Shown here: positions 26,039 to 34,774 of the stretch, in pieces
Layout of the letters: each line of letters begins with the position of its first letter
Position numbering within the stretch: the first letter of the stretch is position 1
Source of the DNA: Brumimicrobium mesophilum
GTDB taxonomy: Bacteria > Bacteroidota > Bacteroidia > Flavobacteriales_D > Crocinitomicaceae
Direction of reading: 5' to 3'
DNA length: 64,000 bases
NCBI RefSeq assembly: GCF_003025005.1
Contig: NZ_PVSS01000013.1
Span: 45,002 to 109,001 of the forward strand
Position numbers and translations under genes: made by a program
Notes under the pieces: generated by a model
Database searches by the model: none
Seen by the model: only the letters and a program-made list of their open reading frames with translations
What the model was told of the DNA's origin: nothing

Positions 26039-27148
26039 ATGCAAAACAAAAAATCAAAAGATACTTTAATTTTAAAGACAGACAGAAAACCTATCCGTGT
26101 TGGAATTTCAATTGGTGATATCAATGGAATTGGTCCAGAGGTGATTATTAAAGCATTGAGGAATTCTGATATTTTAATGGATTGTACACCAATTATTTAT
26201 GGTTCTACAAAGACAATGTCATTTCATAAAAAAGCAATTAATGATGATTTATTTAATTATCAAAGAGTACCCGATGCTGCAAATGCACAAGACAGAAAAA
26301 TAAGTATTGTTCCTTGTTGGAATGAAGTGGTAGATATTCAATTAGGAAAGGCCAACGAAACAGGAGGAAAATATGCTTTTAAATCTTTAGAAAGAGCTAC
26401 GCAAGATTTAGCAGCTGGAAAAATTGATGTGTTGGTTACTGCGCCTATATCAAAAGAAACAATTCACATGGCTGGATTTAAATTTCCTGGTCACACGGAA
26501 TATTTAGCGGATTTATCAGGAGCAGATGATGCATTGATGATGATGGTTTCAGGTGATTTACGTGTTGCTTTGGTAACAAGTCATATTCCTCTGAAACAAG
26601 TGATTCAGGAAGTTACACAAGAGAAAGTATTGGCTAAAATTCAAGAATTAGAAAAAAGTTTAAAGAAAGATTTTGGTATCGTTCGACCACGAATTGCAGT
26701 ATTAGGGTTGAACCCACATGCCGGTGAAAAAGGAGAAATGGGAACAGAAGAATCTGAACAAATTACTCCAGCTATTCAAAAAGCAATGGAAGAAGGAATT
26801 TTAACTTTTGGACCTTATCCAGCTGATGGTTTCTTTGGAAGTCGCCAGTATGCAAATTTTGACGGCGTTTTATCAATGTATCACGATCAGGGTTTAACAG
26901 GATTCAAATCTTTGGCATTTAATGACGGAGTTAATTTTACAGCAGGATTACCTATCGTAAGAACTTCACCAGATCATGGAACAGCTTTCGACATAGCAGG
27001 AAAAGATGAAGCACATGAACAGTCAATGCGCAGTGCGATTTATTTAGCTGTAGATATTTACAGAACAAGAAAATTTGTGAAGGAAATGAATGAAAATCCG
27101 CTAAAAAGTCGTCCGGTAAGAGAAGAGAGAAAATCGAAATTTTTCTAG
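26039..27148 (+). CDS. pdxA: 4-hydroxythreonine-4-phosphate dehydrogenase PdxA
   Basis: An NAD-dependent enzyme of vitamin B6 (pyridoxal phosphate) synthesis. From the ATG at 26039 it is 369 residues, slightly longer than E. coli PdxA (329) because of short N- and C-terminal tails. Family signatures are GISIGDINGIGPE, the metal-binding His in GHTEYLADLSG, in MYHDQGLTGFK and in TSPDHGTAFDIAG. A GTG 14 codons earlier is in frame but less likely. It lies 34 bp before the M42 peptidase gene. Confidence 0.95.
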   Translation: MQNKKSKDTLILKTDRKPIRVGISIGDINGIGPEVIIKALRNSDILMDCTPIIYGSTKTMSFHKKAINDDLFNYQRVPDAANAQDRKISIVPCWNEVVDIQLGKANETGGKYAFKSLERATQDLAAGKIDVLVTAPISKETIHMAGFKFPGHTEYLADLSGADDALMMMVSGDLRVALVTSHIPLKQVIQEVTQEKVLAKIQELEKSLKKDFGIVRPRIAVLGLNPHAGEKGEMGTEESEQITPAIQKAMEEGILTFGPYPADGFFGSRQYANFDGVLSMYHDQGLTGFKSLAFNDGVNFTAGLPIVRTSPDHGTAFDIAGKDEAHEQSMRSAIYLAVDIYRTRKFVKEMNENPLKSRPVREERKSKFF

Positions 27149-27182
27149 TAGAGTCGTAAAATAACCCAAAACAAATTAAAAA

Positions 27183-28235
27183 ATGAGTTTAAATCTTGAA
27201 CTTTTAGGAGCTATTTGTCAAGCACCAGGTGCCCCAGGCTATGAGCAAAAAATCAGGTCATTAATTTTAGAAGAAATTCGTCCACTTGTTGATGAGGTAG
27301 AACTCGACAACATGGGAAATATTTACGCCATAAAACGCGGAAAATCTGATAAAAAAGTAATGATTGGTGCCCACATGGATGAGATTGGTTTCATTGTAAC
27401 GCACATCGATGAAAAAGGATTTATTCGTTTTCATACTTTGGGTGGATTTGATCCAAAAACACTAACAGCTCAACGTGTTTTAATTCACGGAAGAGAAGAT
27501 GTAATGGGAGTGATGGCAGCAAAGCCAATTCATGTGATGACACCGGAAGAGCGTAATAAAAATCCTAAAACAACAGATTTTTTTATCGATACAGGACGTT
27601 CAAAGGAAGAAGTTGAAGAATTGATTCAAATTGGTGATCCAATCACAAGAGAGCGTTCTTTTGTAGAAATGGGAGACTGCGTCAATTCTAAATCTTTAGA
27701 CAATCGTTTGGCGGTTTTTATCTTAATTGAGACTTTAAAAAACTTAAAAGATAAAGAAGTACCTTATGACATTTACGGCGTTTTTACGGTTCAAGAAGAA
27801 GTTGGAATTCGGGGAGCAAATGTAGCGGCATTAAAAATTAATCCAGATTTTGGATTTGGTTTAGACACAACAATCGCTTATGATTTACCGGGAGCTTCAG
27901 CCCACGAGAAAATTACTTCTTTGGGTGAAGGAACCGCCATTAAAATTATGGATGCTTCTACAATTGCCGATTACCGCATGGTAGAATACATGAAAAAAAC
28001 GGCAAATGGTCACAATATAAAATGGCAACCAGAGATTTTAACTGCAGGAGGAACAGATACAGCGGGAATTCAGCGAATGACAGCCGGAGGATCGATTGCA
28101 GGAGCTATTTCTATTCCAACAAGGCATTTACACCAAGTGATTGAAATGGCGCACAAGGAAGACATTCAACGCAGTATTGATTTGTTGATTGCTTGTGTTT
28201 CGGAAATTGATACTTTCGATTGGAGTTTTAAGTAG
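27183..28235 (+). CDS. M42 family metallopeptidase (FrvX/aminopeptidase type)
   Basis: A cytoplasmic di-metal aminopeptidase of 350 residues that trims peptides. Metal and catalytic segments are GAHMDEIGFIV (His, Asp), VQEEVGIRGA (catalytic Glu pair) and the late GGTDTAGIQ and PTRHLHQ with a metal His. The family forms dodecameric tetrahedra. It follows pdxA closely and ends in a strong terminator. The specificity is unknown. Confidence 0.94.
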   Translation: MSLNLELLGAICQAPGAPGYEQKIRSLILEEIRPLVDEVELDNMGNIYAIKRGKSDKKVMIGAHMDEIGFIVTHIDEKGFIRFHTLGGFDPKTLTAQRVLIHGREDVMGVMAAKPIHVMTPEERNKNPKTTDFFIDTGRSKEEVEELIQIGDPITRERSFVEMGDCVNSKSLDNRLAVFILIETLKNLKDKEVPYDIYGVFTVQEEVGIRGANVAALKINPDFGFGLDTTIAYDLPGASAHEKITSLGEGTAIKIMDASTIADYRMVEYMKKTANGHNIKWQPEILTAGGTDTAGIQRMTAGGSIAGAISIPTRHLHQVIEMAHKEDIQRSIDLLIACVSEIDTFDWSFK

Positions 28236-28265
28236 AATTACGATAAATCACGAAATAATTATACG

Positions 28266-28298
28266 AAAAGAGATTCACCTAGTGAGTCTCTTTTTTTT
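28266..28298 (+). terminator. Rho-independent terminator after the M42 peptidase gene
   Basis: AAAAGAGATTCAC / GTGAGTCTCTTTT stem with one T-G pair, a 3-nt loop and a T8 run. Confidence 0.92.
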
Positions 28299-28384
28299 GA
28301 TGTTAGAATTGTAAAAGGTTTGGCAGTGAATGATTAGAAACGATTATTATCTCAATTGAACACAAATAGGATTAAAAACAGTAG

Positions 28385-28415
28385 TTTGATGTGTGGTATT
28401 AATTTATTATGTTTG
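28385..28415 (+). promoter_or_regulatory. Full -33/-7 promoter of the ATPase-PIN operon
   Basis: TTTG at 28385-28388, a 19-bp spacer, then TATGTTTG at 28408-28415: both elements of the Bacteroidota primary-sigma consensus. It lies about 70 bp before the ATPase start. Confidence 0.8.
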
Positions 28416-28484
28416 GTAGAAATATAGGTTGGTTATAGACTATGGTCGATAGCCAATTGTTGTGCCACATTAGAAAAAACTTAA

Positions 28485-29765
28485 ATGGAAAAAATATATT
28501 TAAAGAATTATAAAGGATTTAAACAACAATTTGTTGATTTAGAGGATATTAATTTTCTAGTTGGAGAAAACAGCACAGGAAAAACTTCTTTCTTGAAAAT
28601 TATTAATCTTTTATCTAGTTCAGAATTCTGGTACAACTACGAGTTTAACAACAATGAAGTTGAATTAGGTTATTTTGAGGAAATAATAAATAAAAGAGCA
28701 GAGGATAAATTTTTTCAAATCGGAATTGAAAAACCACATTTCGATGATGTTGATAAGAAACAAAATAAAAAAACATTCAGGGTCATTTTTGAATTTACAG
28801 AAGAGAAATCTGTTCCAATACTTACACAAGCAAAAGTACAAATAGAGACACAGGATGTATTAATTAAGTTTACAAAAAAACAAATTACTTACCGTGTAAA
28901 AAATTCGGGTATCACAGAATTTGAAGATTGGGCTTTAGACTTTAAATTCCCTCAAAAGTATAAGAGAATTAATATTCCTCAGAAACAAATTCCAATATCA
29001 ATTTTAATAAGGCTCATTGAGAGTGAAATCAGGAAAAATGATAATGAATTTAATTTTCGAGGTTCTTTTGGACGAGAAATGCTTTATTCAAATTACAAAT
29101 GGCTAGCGCCAATTAGAGCAAAAGCAAAAAGAACTTATGAATCATACAAAATCAAATTCTCACCAGAAGGCGAACATATACCATCAATTCTTCGTCAGAT
29201 TTTAGGAAACAGAACAAGCACAGAGAAAACTAAAATAATTACTAGTTTAGAATCTTTTGGTAAGAATAGTAATTTATTTGATAAAATTGAAATACGAGAA
29301 TTAGGAAAAAAGAATAGCTCACCATTTGAAATTATAGTAAAATATAAAGACATTGAAATTAAACTTCCTAATGTAGGTTATGGTGTATCTCAGTCATTAC
29401 CATTAATTATTGAGGTTTTGTCTACAAAGAAAACTTGTTTTTCAATTCAACAACCAGAGGTTCACCTACATCCAAAAGCACAATCTGCATTTGGTAGTTT
29501 TTTATATAATGCTGTGAAAAACGACCAAAATAAGTTTATAATTGAAACTCATAGTGATTTTACTATAAACAGATTGAGGTATAAACTTCATACATCAAAA
29601 AAAGAGGTGGCTTTCAATACAAAAGTTTTGTTTTTTGAAAGAAATTCTGAGGGTAATACAATTACTAACATTAAAATAAACAAAGATGGCTCATATTCTG
29701 AAAAAGTCCCGACTAGTTACAGAGACTTTTTTATTGATGAGGAACTTAAATTATTAGAATTATAA
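28485..29765 (+). CDS. AAA/ABC-type ATPase of the OLD/SMC-like group, without a TOPRIM domain
   Basis: A 426-residue ATPase. Walker A is GENSTGKTS at 27-35 and the ABC/Walker B-type segment QQPEVHLHPKAQ lies near 321-333, with the H-loop region IETHSDF near 350. The insertion between them is long and charged, as in the AAA_21/AAA_15 ATPases found in phage-defence systems. The C-terminus ends shortly after the core, so unlike OLD proteins there is no nuclease domain in this chain. The next gene, 7 bp downstream, would supply it. No phage or transposase genes are adjacent. Confidence 0.85.
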   Translation: MEKIYLKNYKGFKQQFVDLEDINFLVGENSTGKTSFLKIINLLSSSEFWYNYEFNNNEVELGYFEEIINKRAEDKFFQIGIEKPHFDDVDKKQNKKTFRVIFEFTEEKSVPILTQAKVQIETQDVLIKFTKKQITYRVKNSGITEFEDWALDFKFPQKYKRINIPQKQIPISILIRLIESEIRKNDNEFNFRGSFGREMLYSNYKWLAPIRAKAKRTYESYKIKFSPEGEHIPSILRQILGNRTSTEKTKIITSLESFGKNSNLFDKIEIRELGKKNSSPFEIIVKYKDIEIKLPNVGYGVSQSLPLIIEVLSTKKTCFSIQQPEVHLHPKAQSAFGSFLYNAVKNDQNKFIIETHSDFTINRLRYKLHTSKKEVAFNTKVLFFERNSEGNTITNIKINKDGSYSEKVPTSYRDFFIDEELKLLEL

Positions 29766-29772
29766 TTTAAGT

Positions 29773-30294
29773 ATGGCAATAATTATAGACGCAAACTGTG
29801 TTGCTAATGTATTTTCAAAATCATCTGCAAAACACTCAGATTTCAAGCCAGTACTTGAATGGATTTTATTAGGCAAAGGACTAATGATATATGGAGGTAG
29901 TCAATATCGAAAAGAAATGGCTAAAACTTCAAAATACCTACCCATTATTAGACTACTTAAAGATTTTGGTAAAGCTTTAGAAGGTTGCCAAGATGAAATT
30001 GACGAATACCAAAAGAAAGTAGAAGATTTGAGAGACAATGCTGATTTTGACGACCCTCATTTACCTGCAATTGTTGTAATCACAAAGTGTAGACTAATAT
30101 GCTCAGAGGATACACGGTCAATTCCTTTTGTAACAGATAAGAAATATTATCCTAAAAGTTTTTCAATACCAGCTTATTATACTTCAGAAAAAAACAAAAA
30201 TTTATTAACTGATAGGTATGTCGATAAGAGTTTAAAACCATTATGTAAATTAAACAAAATGACAAGTGAACGCATATCTAAATTACTAAAATAA
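29773..30294 (+). CDS. PIN-like nuclease domain protein, partner of the ATPase
   Basis: A 173-residue protein whose N-terminus MAIIIDANCVANVFS is a PIN first strand with D6. Further candidate acidic residues are E48, D94 (in DFDDPHLPAI) and D113 (in CSEDTR), spaced as in PIN RNases. It has no signal peptide or membrane helix. It starts 7 bp after the ATPase stop and shares its promoter. The pairing suggests an ATPase-gated RNase, possibly defensive; this is inference from architecture, not from a recognised named system. Confidence 0.7.
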   Translation: MAIIIDANCVANVFSKSSAKHSDFKPVLEWILLGKGLMIYGGSQYRKEMAKTSKYLPIIRLLKDFGKALEGCQDEIDEYQKKVEDLRDNADFDDPHLPAIVVITKCRLICSEDTRSIPFVTDKKYYPKSFSIPAYYTSEKNKNLLTDRYVDKSLKPLCKLNKMTSERISKLLK

Positions 30295-30832
30295 CGTGGT
30301 ACGATAACTAAGTATTCGGCGTGCCGATTACGCCCTACGGTTGTGAGATCGCTTCGCTAAGTTGGCCAATATTTAGACAAACTCAATAGAACCATTTCGA
30401 TAAACTCAATGGAGCCTGCTGAACTACGTAGTACTCATGAATACCTTTAAAAAACAATCAAGAAATGAATAATACCATGTTGACAGCCTGTCCCGTATTT
30501 TAATCGGGAGATCAGGATTTCCCTATGAGGAATACGATTTAATACTGTATTATTTGAAAAATTAACTTGCTGATTTACGTCTTGTTTATGAACGTGCAAT
30601 TACTTTATACTTCCTCATTTAACCAGTTCTGAATCCAATGAAATATCCATCGAAATAGAATGAATATTTTAGTTTTCTTTAGCGATGCTTAGTCAAACTC
30701 TACTTATCAATAATTTTCTACACTTCGACCAAGTAGCTTCTTGATTGAATCACAAGTTTATTTTTCTATCTTTGGTTAGTGGCAGAAAACAACAGATAAA
30801 ACGCTTTTAAGTTGTGAAACCATAAAAACTCA
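30295..30832. other. 538-bp non-coding spacer after the ATPase-PIN pair
   Basis: Base use is locally more GC-rich than the neighbours for the first 130 bp. It contains a small palindrome TCGGCGTGCCGA (30316-30327), a near-direct repeat AAACTCAATAGA / AAACTCAATGGA (about 30379 and 30403) and a TCCCG / CGGGA hairpin near 30495. No open frame with family signatures is seen. It may hold debris from insertions, but nothing is recognisable. Confidence 0.45.
30767..30774 (+). promoter_or_regulatory. Promoter -7 box of the ExbD-tail protein gene
   Basis: TATCTTTG, perfect TAnnTTTG, 58 bp before the ATG at 30833. Confidence 0.55.
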
Positions 30833-31744
30833 ATGAAACAGATTACTTTGATATTGACCTTATTTATTTCTTTCAGTTCTTGGGGACAGGAAATAGACAT
30901 TGAAATAGAATCAATCCTTTTTAGCTGTTTGGTAAAGAGTTATAATGAGCAGAAAGTCAATATTCAACAGGAACTTGTCGAGCTCGAAAAGTATCTAATT
31001 ACCAGCAAATCACTTAAATCTTCATCAGGACAATCATATTTTGATTTTTACAATGAAATAATTGAACTCAACGATATTCCGGCAACTTTGGACTATGATA
31101 GATTTGAGAACATTTACAAATTGACACCCAACGAATTTTATTCTACTGATTGTTTAGAACAACTCCAACAGCTTGATTCAACAAGCCTTGCAAATTCAAA
31201 ATATAGCCAAATGAGGCTTGCGATACAAAATGCAGCACAAAACGAAGTTTCACCTTCAACTATTGCCAAAGCTATAACCAGCGTTCTGGAGTCTTCTGAC
31301 TTTGATAGGCAGTATTATAGAGCTGTTGCGCTATTGACAATTGCATATACAGCCAATGCAGAAGTAGGGTTTAACATAAAATTAAAAACTAATAGTGATG
31401 CAGAAATTGAGACATACGAATCAATATTTGTGACATTGACAGAAAAGGACCAAATTATTGTGAATGAAAACGAGATAAGTCGAGAAGAACTAAAAACTAT
31501 CCTAAGTAAGTTTATTAAGACAAATGGCTCAAATCACGTAATTATCTTTCGAGCGGATAATGGAACTTCCTATGACTATTACTTAAAAGTACAAAATCAA
31601 ATTGCCTTGGTTTATTACGAACTTAGAAATGAATTAGCCATTACAAAATATAATCAAACGTTAAATGAATTAGCTGAAGACAAACAGAATGAGATTAAAC
31701 AGACTTACCCGAAAAGAATAAAAGAATACATGACAGAGCATTAG
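30833..31744 (+). CDS. Secreted protein with a C-terminal ExbD/TolR-like domain
   Basis: A 303-residue protein with a cleavable signal peptide (about 1-18, ending SSWGQ). A helical, uncharacterised region (about 20-180) is followed by a stretch that reads like the periplasmic part of ExbD: FVTLTEKDQIIVNENEISREELKTIL, then HVIIFRADNGTSYDYYLKVQNQIALVYYELRNELA. Real ExbD proteins have an N-terminal membrane anchor and pair with ExbB; here the domain is on a secreted protein with no ExbB nearby. The function is unknown. Confidence 0.65.
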   Translation: MKQITLILTLFISFSSWGQEIDIEIESILFSCLVKSYNEQKVNIQQELVELEKYLITSKSLKSSSGQSYFDFYNEIIELNDIPATLDYDRFENIYKLTPNEFYSTDCLEQLQQLDSTSLANSKYSQMRLAIQNAAQNEVSPSTIAKAITSVLESSDFDRQYYRAVALLTIAYTANAEVGFNIKLKTNSDAEIETYESIFVTLTEKDQIIVNENEISREELKTILSKFIKTNGSNHVIIFRADNGTSYDYYLKVQNQIALVYYELRNELAITKYNQTLNELAEDKQNEIKQTYPKRIKEYMTEH

Positions 31745-31790
31745 CTAACGCTCGATCGAAGTTAAGTATTCACTTTAAAATTAATTAAAG

Positions 31791-32219
31791 ATGCACTGGA
31801 TATTCTTAGAATATAATATCACAAAACAAGAATTACTTTTAGATTTGAAAGAAGTATTCAAAAACGAAGAGTTTTCTTTTCTTGATGAACCAAATTCAGA
31901 AGGAATACCAATAGAACTTTATGGAAACCAATCGTTTCTTAAAAGCCACATTGAATTATTTATTGATGAAGAAAATAAGGGATTCAATTATGCAGATAAA
32001 TTGGCAGAGTTTCTTTCAAATAAATATGATTGTGATTCTGTGCGTGAACTTCATTCAAAGATTGCCTTTATTGAGTTTAATGATAAGCATGCTATACAGT
32101 TTTATTCAGTACTTAACAGAAACGGAAAGAAATACATAATCGAGGATGATGGAATTCTTGAGGAAGGTTTTAAGATAAAAATAAATAGAGAGGTAAAAAT
32201 TAATTACAACACTATATGA
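31791..32219 (+). CDS. Hypothetical protein, 142 residues
   Basis: Not recognised. Acidic, soluble, no signal peptide or membrane segment; predicted alternating helices and strands, with two Asp/Glu-rich patches (FKNEEFSFLDEPNSEG and FIDEENKG). It starts 47 bp after the ExbD-tail gene on the same strand. Size and charge are like those of immunity-type small proteins, but there is no direct evidence for that. Confidence 0.6.
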   Translation: MHWIFLEYNITKQELLLDLKEVFKNEEFSFLDEPNSEGIPIELYGNQSFLKSHIELFIDEENKGFNYADKLAEFLSNKYDCDSVRELHSKIAFIEFNDKHAIQFYSVLNRNGKKYIIEDDGILEEGFKIKINREVKINYNTI

Positions 32220-32257
32220 AAGCATAAAAACGTATTTTACACTCAACAGTTACAATC

Positions 32258-32707
32258 ATGAAAAATCTACTCATCATAATGACATTAATCTGTCTTTCAA
32301 ACTTTAGTTTTGCACAAGCTTCTGATTTTAACTTTGAAAAAACAGCCTGTGTAGAACCTTTGTCGGCTGAATATCAATTAATTTATGATAGCCTTTTACC
32401 AAAAGAAAATTGGAAAAAGGTAAAATTTACAAATGATTGCGTTGAAATGCTGTATTATATCCGAAATTTTGAAGATGAAGCGAAAAGAAATGCCAATATC
32501 AATTGGGATAGAGGATATGTAAGATCAATAAAGTGGATTCGGTGGAATCTATGTAAACAGACAGATTTATTTGCTGAAGAAATAAAAGATGAAATAGAAA
32601 GTGATTTAAAGAGACTCAGAAGATTTCGAAAACCATATACAGAAAATGACATTTATGTAAGACTTAATAGAAGGGTTATAGAATACTACCTTAATTCTTT
32701 TGAATGA
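32258..32707 (+). CDS. Small secreted hypothetical protein
   Basis: 149 residues with a clear signal peptide (KNLLIIMTLICLSNFSFAQA, cleavage about 20). The mature part is rich in Arg, Glu, Trp and Tyr and looks helical. A single Cys pair (C11 within the signal; C31, C55 and C100 elsewhere) gives no motif. No family is recognised. Third in a plus-strand run of small unknown genes. Confidence 0.6.
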   Translation: MKNLLIIMTLICLSNFSFAQASDFNFEKTACVEPLSAEYQLIYDSLLPKENWKKVKFTNDCVEMLYYIRNFEDEAKRNANINWDRGYVRSIKWIRWNLCKQTDLFAEEIKDEIESDLKRLRRFRKPYTENDIYVRLNRRVIEYYLNSFE

Positions 32708-32792
32708 CATAGCTCAATAACTTATGATGCATCCTTTTGGAGGATACCAAATTTTCAATAAGCAGCATAAATGAAACTCTATTTCCTCACTC

Positions 32793-33158
32793 TTACCAAG
32801 GAAATATATGAATATATAAAATCCTTGACCATTTAAAGTTCTTTTTAACCAAAAACAACATTGGAACTATTACGAGTAAAATAACCCATCCTATTGCTAT
32901 TTCTGGTAGGAAGAAATGATAAAGGAGATAGGTGATAAGACCTTGAAAAATAGACAAAGCATAACCAAGGTACATTGCGCCAATAAAATATCCGGGTTCG
33001 CGCTCAAAACGATAATCACATGCTGAACAGCGATCGTTCATTTTTGGAATGTTTAAAATTGCTGTTTTTTCTTCAAAAACATGACCTTTTCCACAGTTTG
33101 GACATTTTTCACGATAAACAGCAGCAACAAAATTTACGACCTTCTTTACTTTATTCAT
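32793..33158 (-). CDS. DUF983 family membrane protein
   Basis: 121 residues. A rubredoxin-like zinc site CPNCGKG...CSACDYRF precedes the segment EREPGYFIGAMYLGYA and two to three membrane helices, as in Bacteroidota DUF983 proteins. The function is unknown. The gene is divergent from the AraC-type regulator, with 88 bp between the starts. A TAnnTTTG box ends 4 bp before its ATG, so the transcript may be leaderless. Confidence 0.88.
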   Translation of the reverse strand: MNKVKKVVNFVAAVYREKCPNCGKGHVFEEKTAILNIPKMNDRCSACDYRFEREPGYFIGAMYLGYALSIFQGLITYLLYHFFLPEIAIGWVILLVIVPMLFLVKKNFKWSRILYIHIFPW

Positions 33159-33162
33159 GCGA

Positions 33163-33170
33163 CAAAATTA
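33163..33170 (-). promoter_or_regulatory. Promoter -7 box of the DUF983 gene
   Basis: Reads TAATTTTG on the minus strand, only 4 bp before the start codon, which places the transcript start at or next to the ATG. Confidence 0.55.
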
Positions 33171-33234
33171 CAACGAACAGATCTTTATTGGTTCGTATTA
33201 TATACGCCAACAATAGCATTATTCAGACATTTAT

Positions 33235-33242
33235 TATATTTG
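33235..33242 (+). promoter_or_regulatory. Promoter -7 box of the AraC-type regulator
   Basis: TATATTTG, perfect TAnnTTTG, only 4 bp before the ATG at 33247. Confidence 0.55.
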
Positions 33243-33246
33243 TTTT

Positions 33247-34119
33247 ATGAAAGAAGGTTTTCCTGTTTACAGCATACAAAATTTCGAGACTATTGATAGT
33301 CGAGATGTTTTCTATGTAAACTACTTGAGTGATCATGTAAAAACACATCATTTTACTGAGTTTCCACATAAACATGATTTTTATTTAACAGTATTAATTA
33401 CACATGGGAGTGGTAAACATGAAATCGATTTTGAATCTTACGATGTTGTTCCAGGAACAGTATTTATGCTCAAACCGGGTCAGATGCATTTTTGGAAGTT
33501 TTCATCTGATATTGAGGGTTTTATCTTTTTTCATAATTCTATATTTTTTGATGAAGGACATTTAACGACAGGAATAAAAGATTTTGAATTCTTTTCCTCT
33601 CTTCAGAATCCACCGGTGGTTTATTTAAAACAACAAGTTGTACCTTTAATAGTAGGATTTATGCGTGATCTTGTTGCAGAATACACGCAAGAACGTTACC
33701 ATAAGTGGTCGAAGATTCGTTCGTTGATTAATCTCATTTATATTGAAATTGGAAGAAGCTACGTCCCGATTTACCACATTGAAAGTTTGACTTATTTGAA
33801 AAAGGTGAGACAGTTTGAAGATTTGATTGAATTAAATTTCAAATTCATGAAATTTCCGAAAGACTATGCTTCATTATTAAATATTTCTGAAAAGCACCTC
33901 AATAGAATCGTAAAGAATTGCTTAAATAAAACAAGTGGTGCCATGATTCAAGATAGGGTTTTGTTGGAAGCTAAAAGGATGTTGATGCATTCGCAATTGA
34001 ATGTGTCAGAAATTAGCGATGAACTTGGATTTAGTGAAAGTTCTTACTTCATTCGCTTTTTTAAATCGAAAACAGGAAATACTCCGCTCAATTTTGTACA
34101 GCAATACATGCAACAGTAA
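33247..34119 (+). CDS. AraC/XylS family transcriptional regulator
   Basis: 290 residues. A cupin-type N-terminal sensing domain (about 20-130: HKHDFYLTVLITHGSGKHEIDF, VVPGTVFMLKPGQMHFW) is followed by the double helix-turn-helix AraC domain at about 190-288. The first HTH contains ASLLNISEKHLNRIVKNCL; the second is NVSEISDELGFSESSYFIRFFKSKTGNTPLNF, a classic AraC signature. The ligand and targets are unknown. The shared divergent promoter region suggests it could regulate the DUF983 gene or itself. Confidence 0.94.
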   Translation: MKEGFPVYSIQNFETIDSRDVFYVNYLSDHVKTHHFTEFPHKHDFYLTVLITHGSGKHEIDFESYDVVPGTVFMLKPGQMHFWKFSSDIEGFIFFHNSIFFDEGHLTTGIKDFEFFSSLQNPPVVYLKQQVVPLIVGFMRDLVAEYTQERYHKWSKIRSLINLIYIEIGRSYVPIYHIESLTYLKKVRQFEDLIELNFKFMKFPKDYASLLNISEKHLNRIVKNCLNKTSGAMIQDRVLLEAKRMLMHSQLNVSEISDELGFSESSYFIRFFKSKTGNTPLNFVQQYMQQ

Positions 34120-34131
34120 ATACTTGATTAC

Positions 34132-34774
34132 TTGAAAGAAGATATAAAACAACAGGTAGTAGGTCAGCAGATCATAAAAGTGACTTACTTCGAATTAAAT
34201 GATACTCAACAGCCATTTTATTTTGATGGCTTCGACAATTTTGATTTGGGAATTGAGATTGAATTTTCCAATGGGTTTCACCTTCATATCGGTTGGAAGG
34301 AACAATGATCAACATGAAATTGGGACAGGAAAATACATTCCAATTAAGCGGCTGACACCTTACAAAGAAATTAATGCAACAAAAAGATGGTCATCATGTC
34401 TCCACTCAATAATTCAAGATTTTGAGGTCATATATGTGAATGAAGAATGGAAGATTCCCGCGCAATGCACATTTAGTTTTATCAATTCTGAAAAATTTTC
34501 AATAGTCCTGGGAGGAGAACTAAATAAAGACAATTCGTTACCGCTGCCTTTGCAATACGAGGAAATATGTGAAATCTATGTTTTTCATGATAAAAATCTA
34601 CCTGAAATAAAATGGGTTGAATTGTTTCCACCAGATTACCTAGAAAACGAAGCAAATAATAAGCAATATGACACCGAAAGCGATAAAACAGGATGTAGTT
34701 CACGTTTTATTGGAGGTATAATACTTTTTATTTTCCTTGTCATAATTCTTATAAAAATGGGACTAGACAGGTAG
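34132..34774 (+). pseudogene. Frameshifted gene of unknown function with a C-terminal membrane helix
   Basis: From a TTG at 34132 one frame reads KEDIKQQVVGQQIIKVTYFE...GIEIEFSNGFHLHIGWKEQ and stops at about 34308; the neighbouring frame continues as NDQHEIGTGKYIPIKRLTPY to 34774. The overlap of plausible protein in two frames points to a 1-nt shift near 34300-34310. The open frame that begins at 34199 is therefore only partly real: its first 35 residues are off-frame. The joined product would be about 210 residues, soluble with a terminal helix (FIGGIILFIFLVIILIKM). No family recognised; could be a sequencing error or true decay. Confidence 0.65.
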
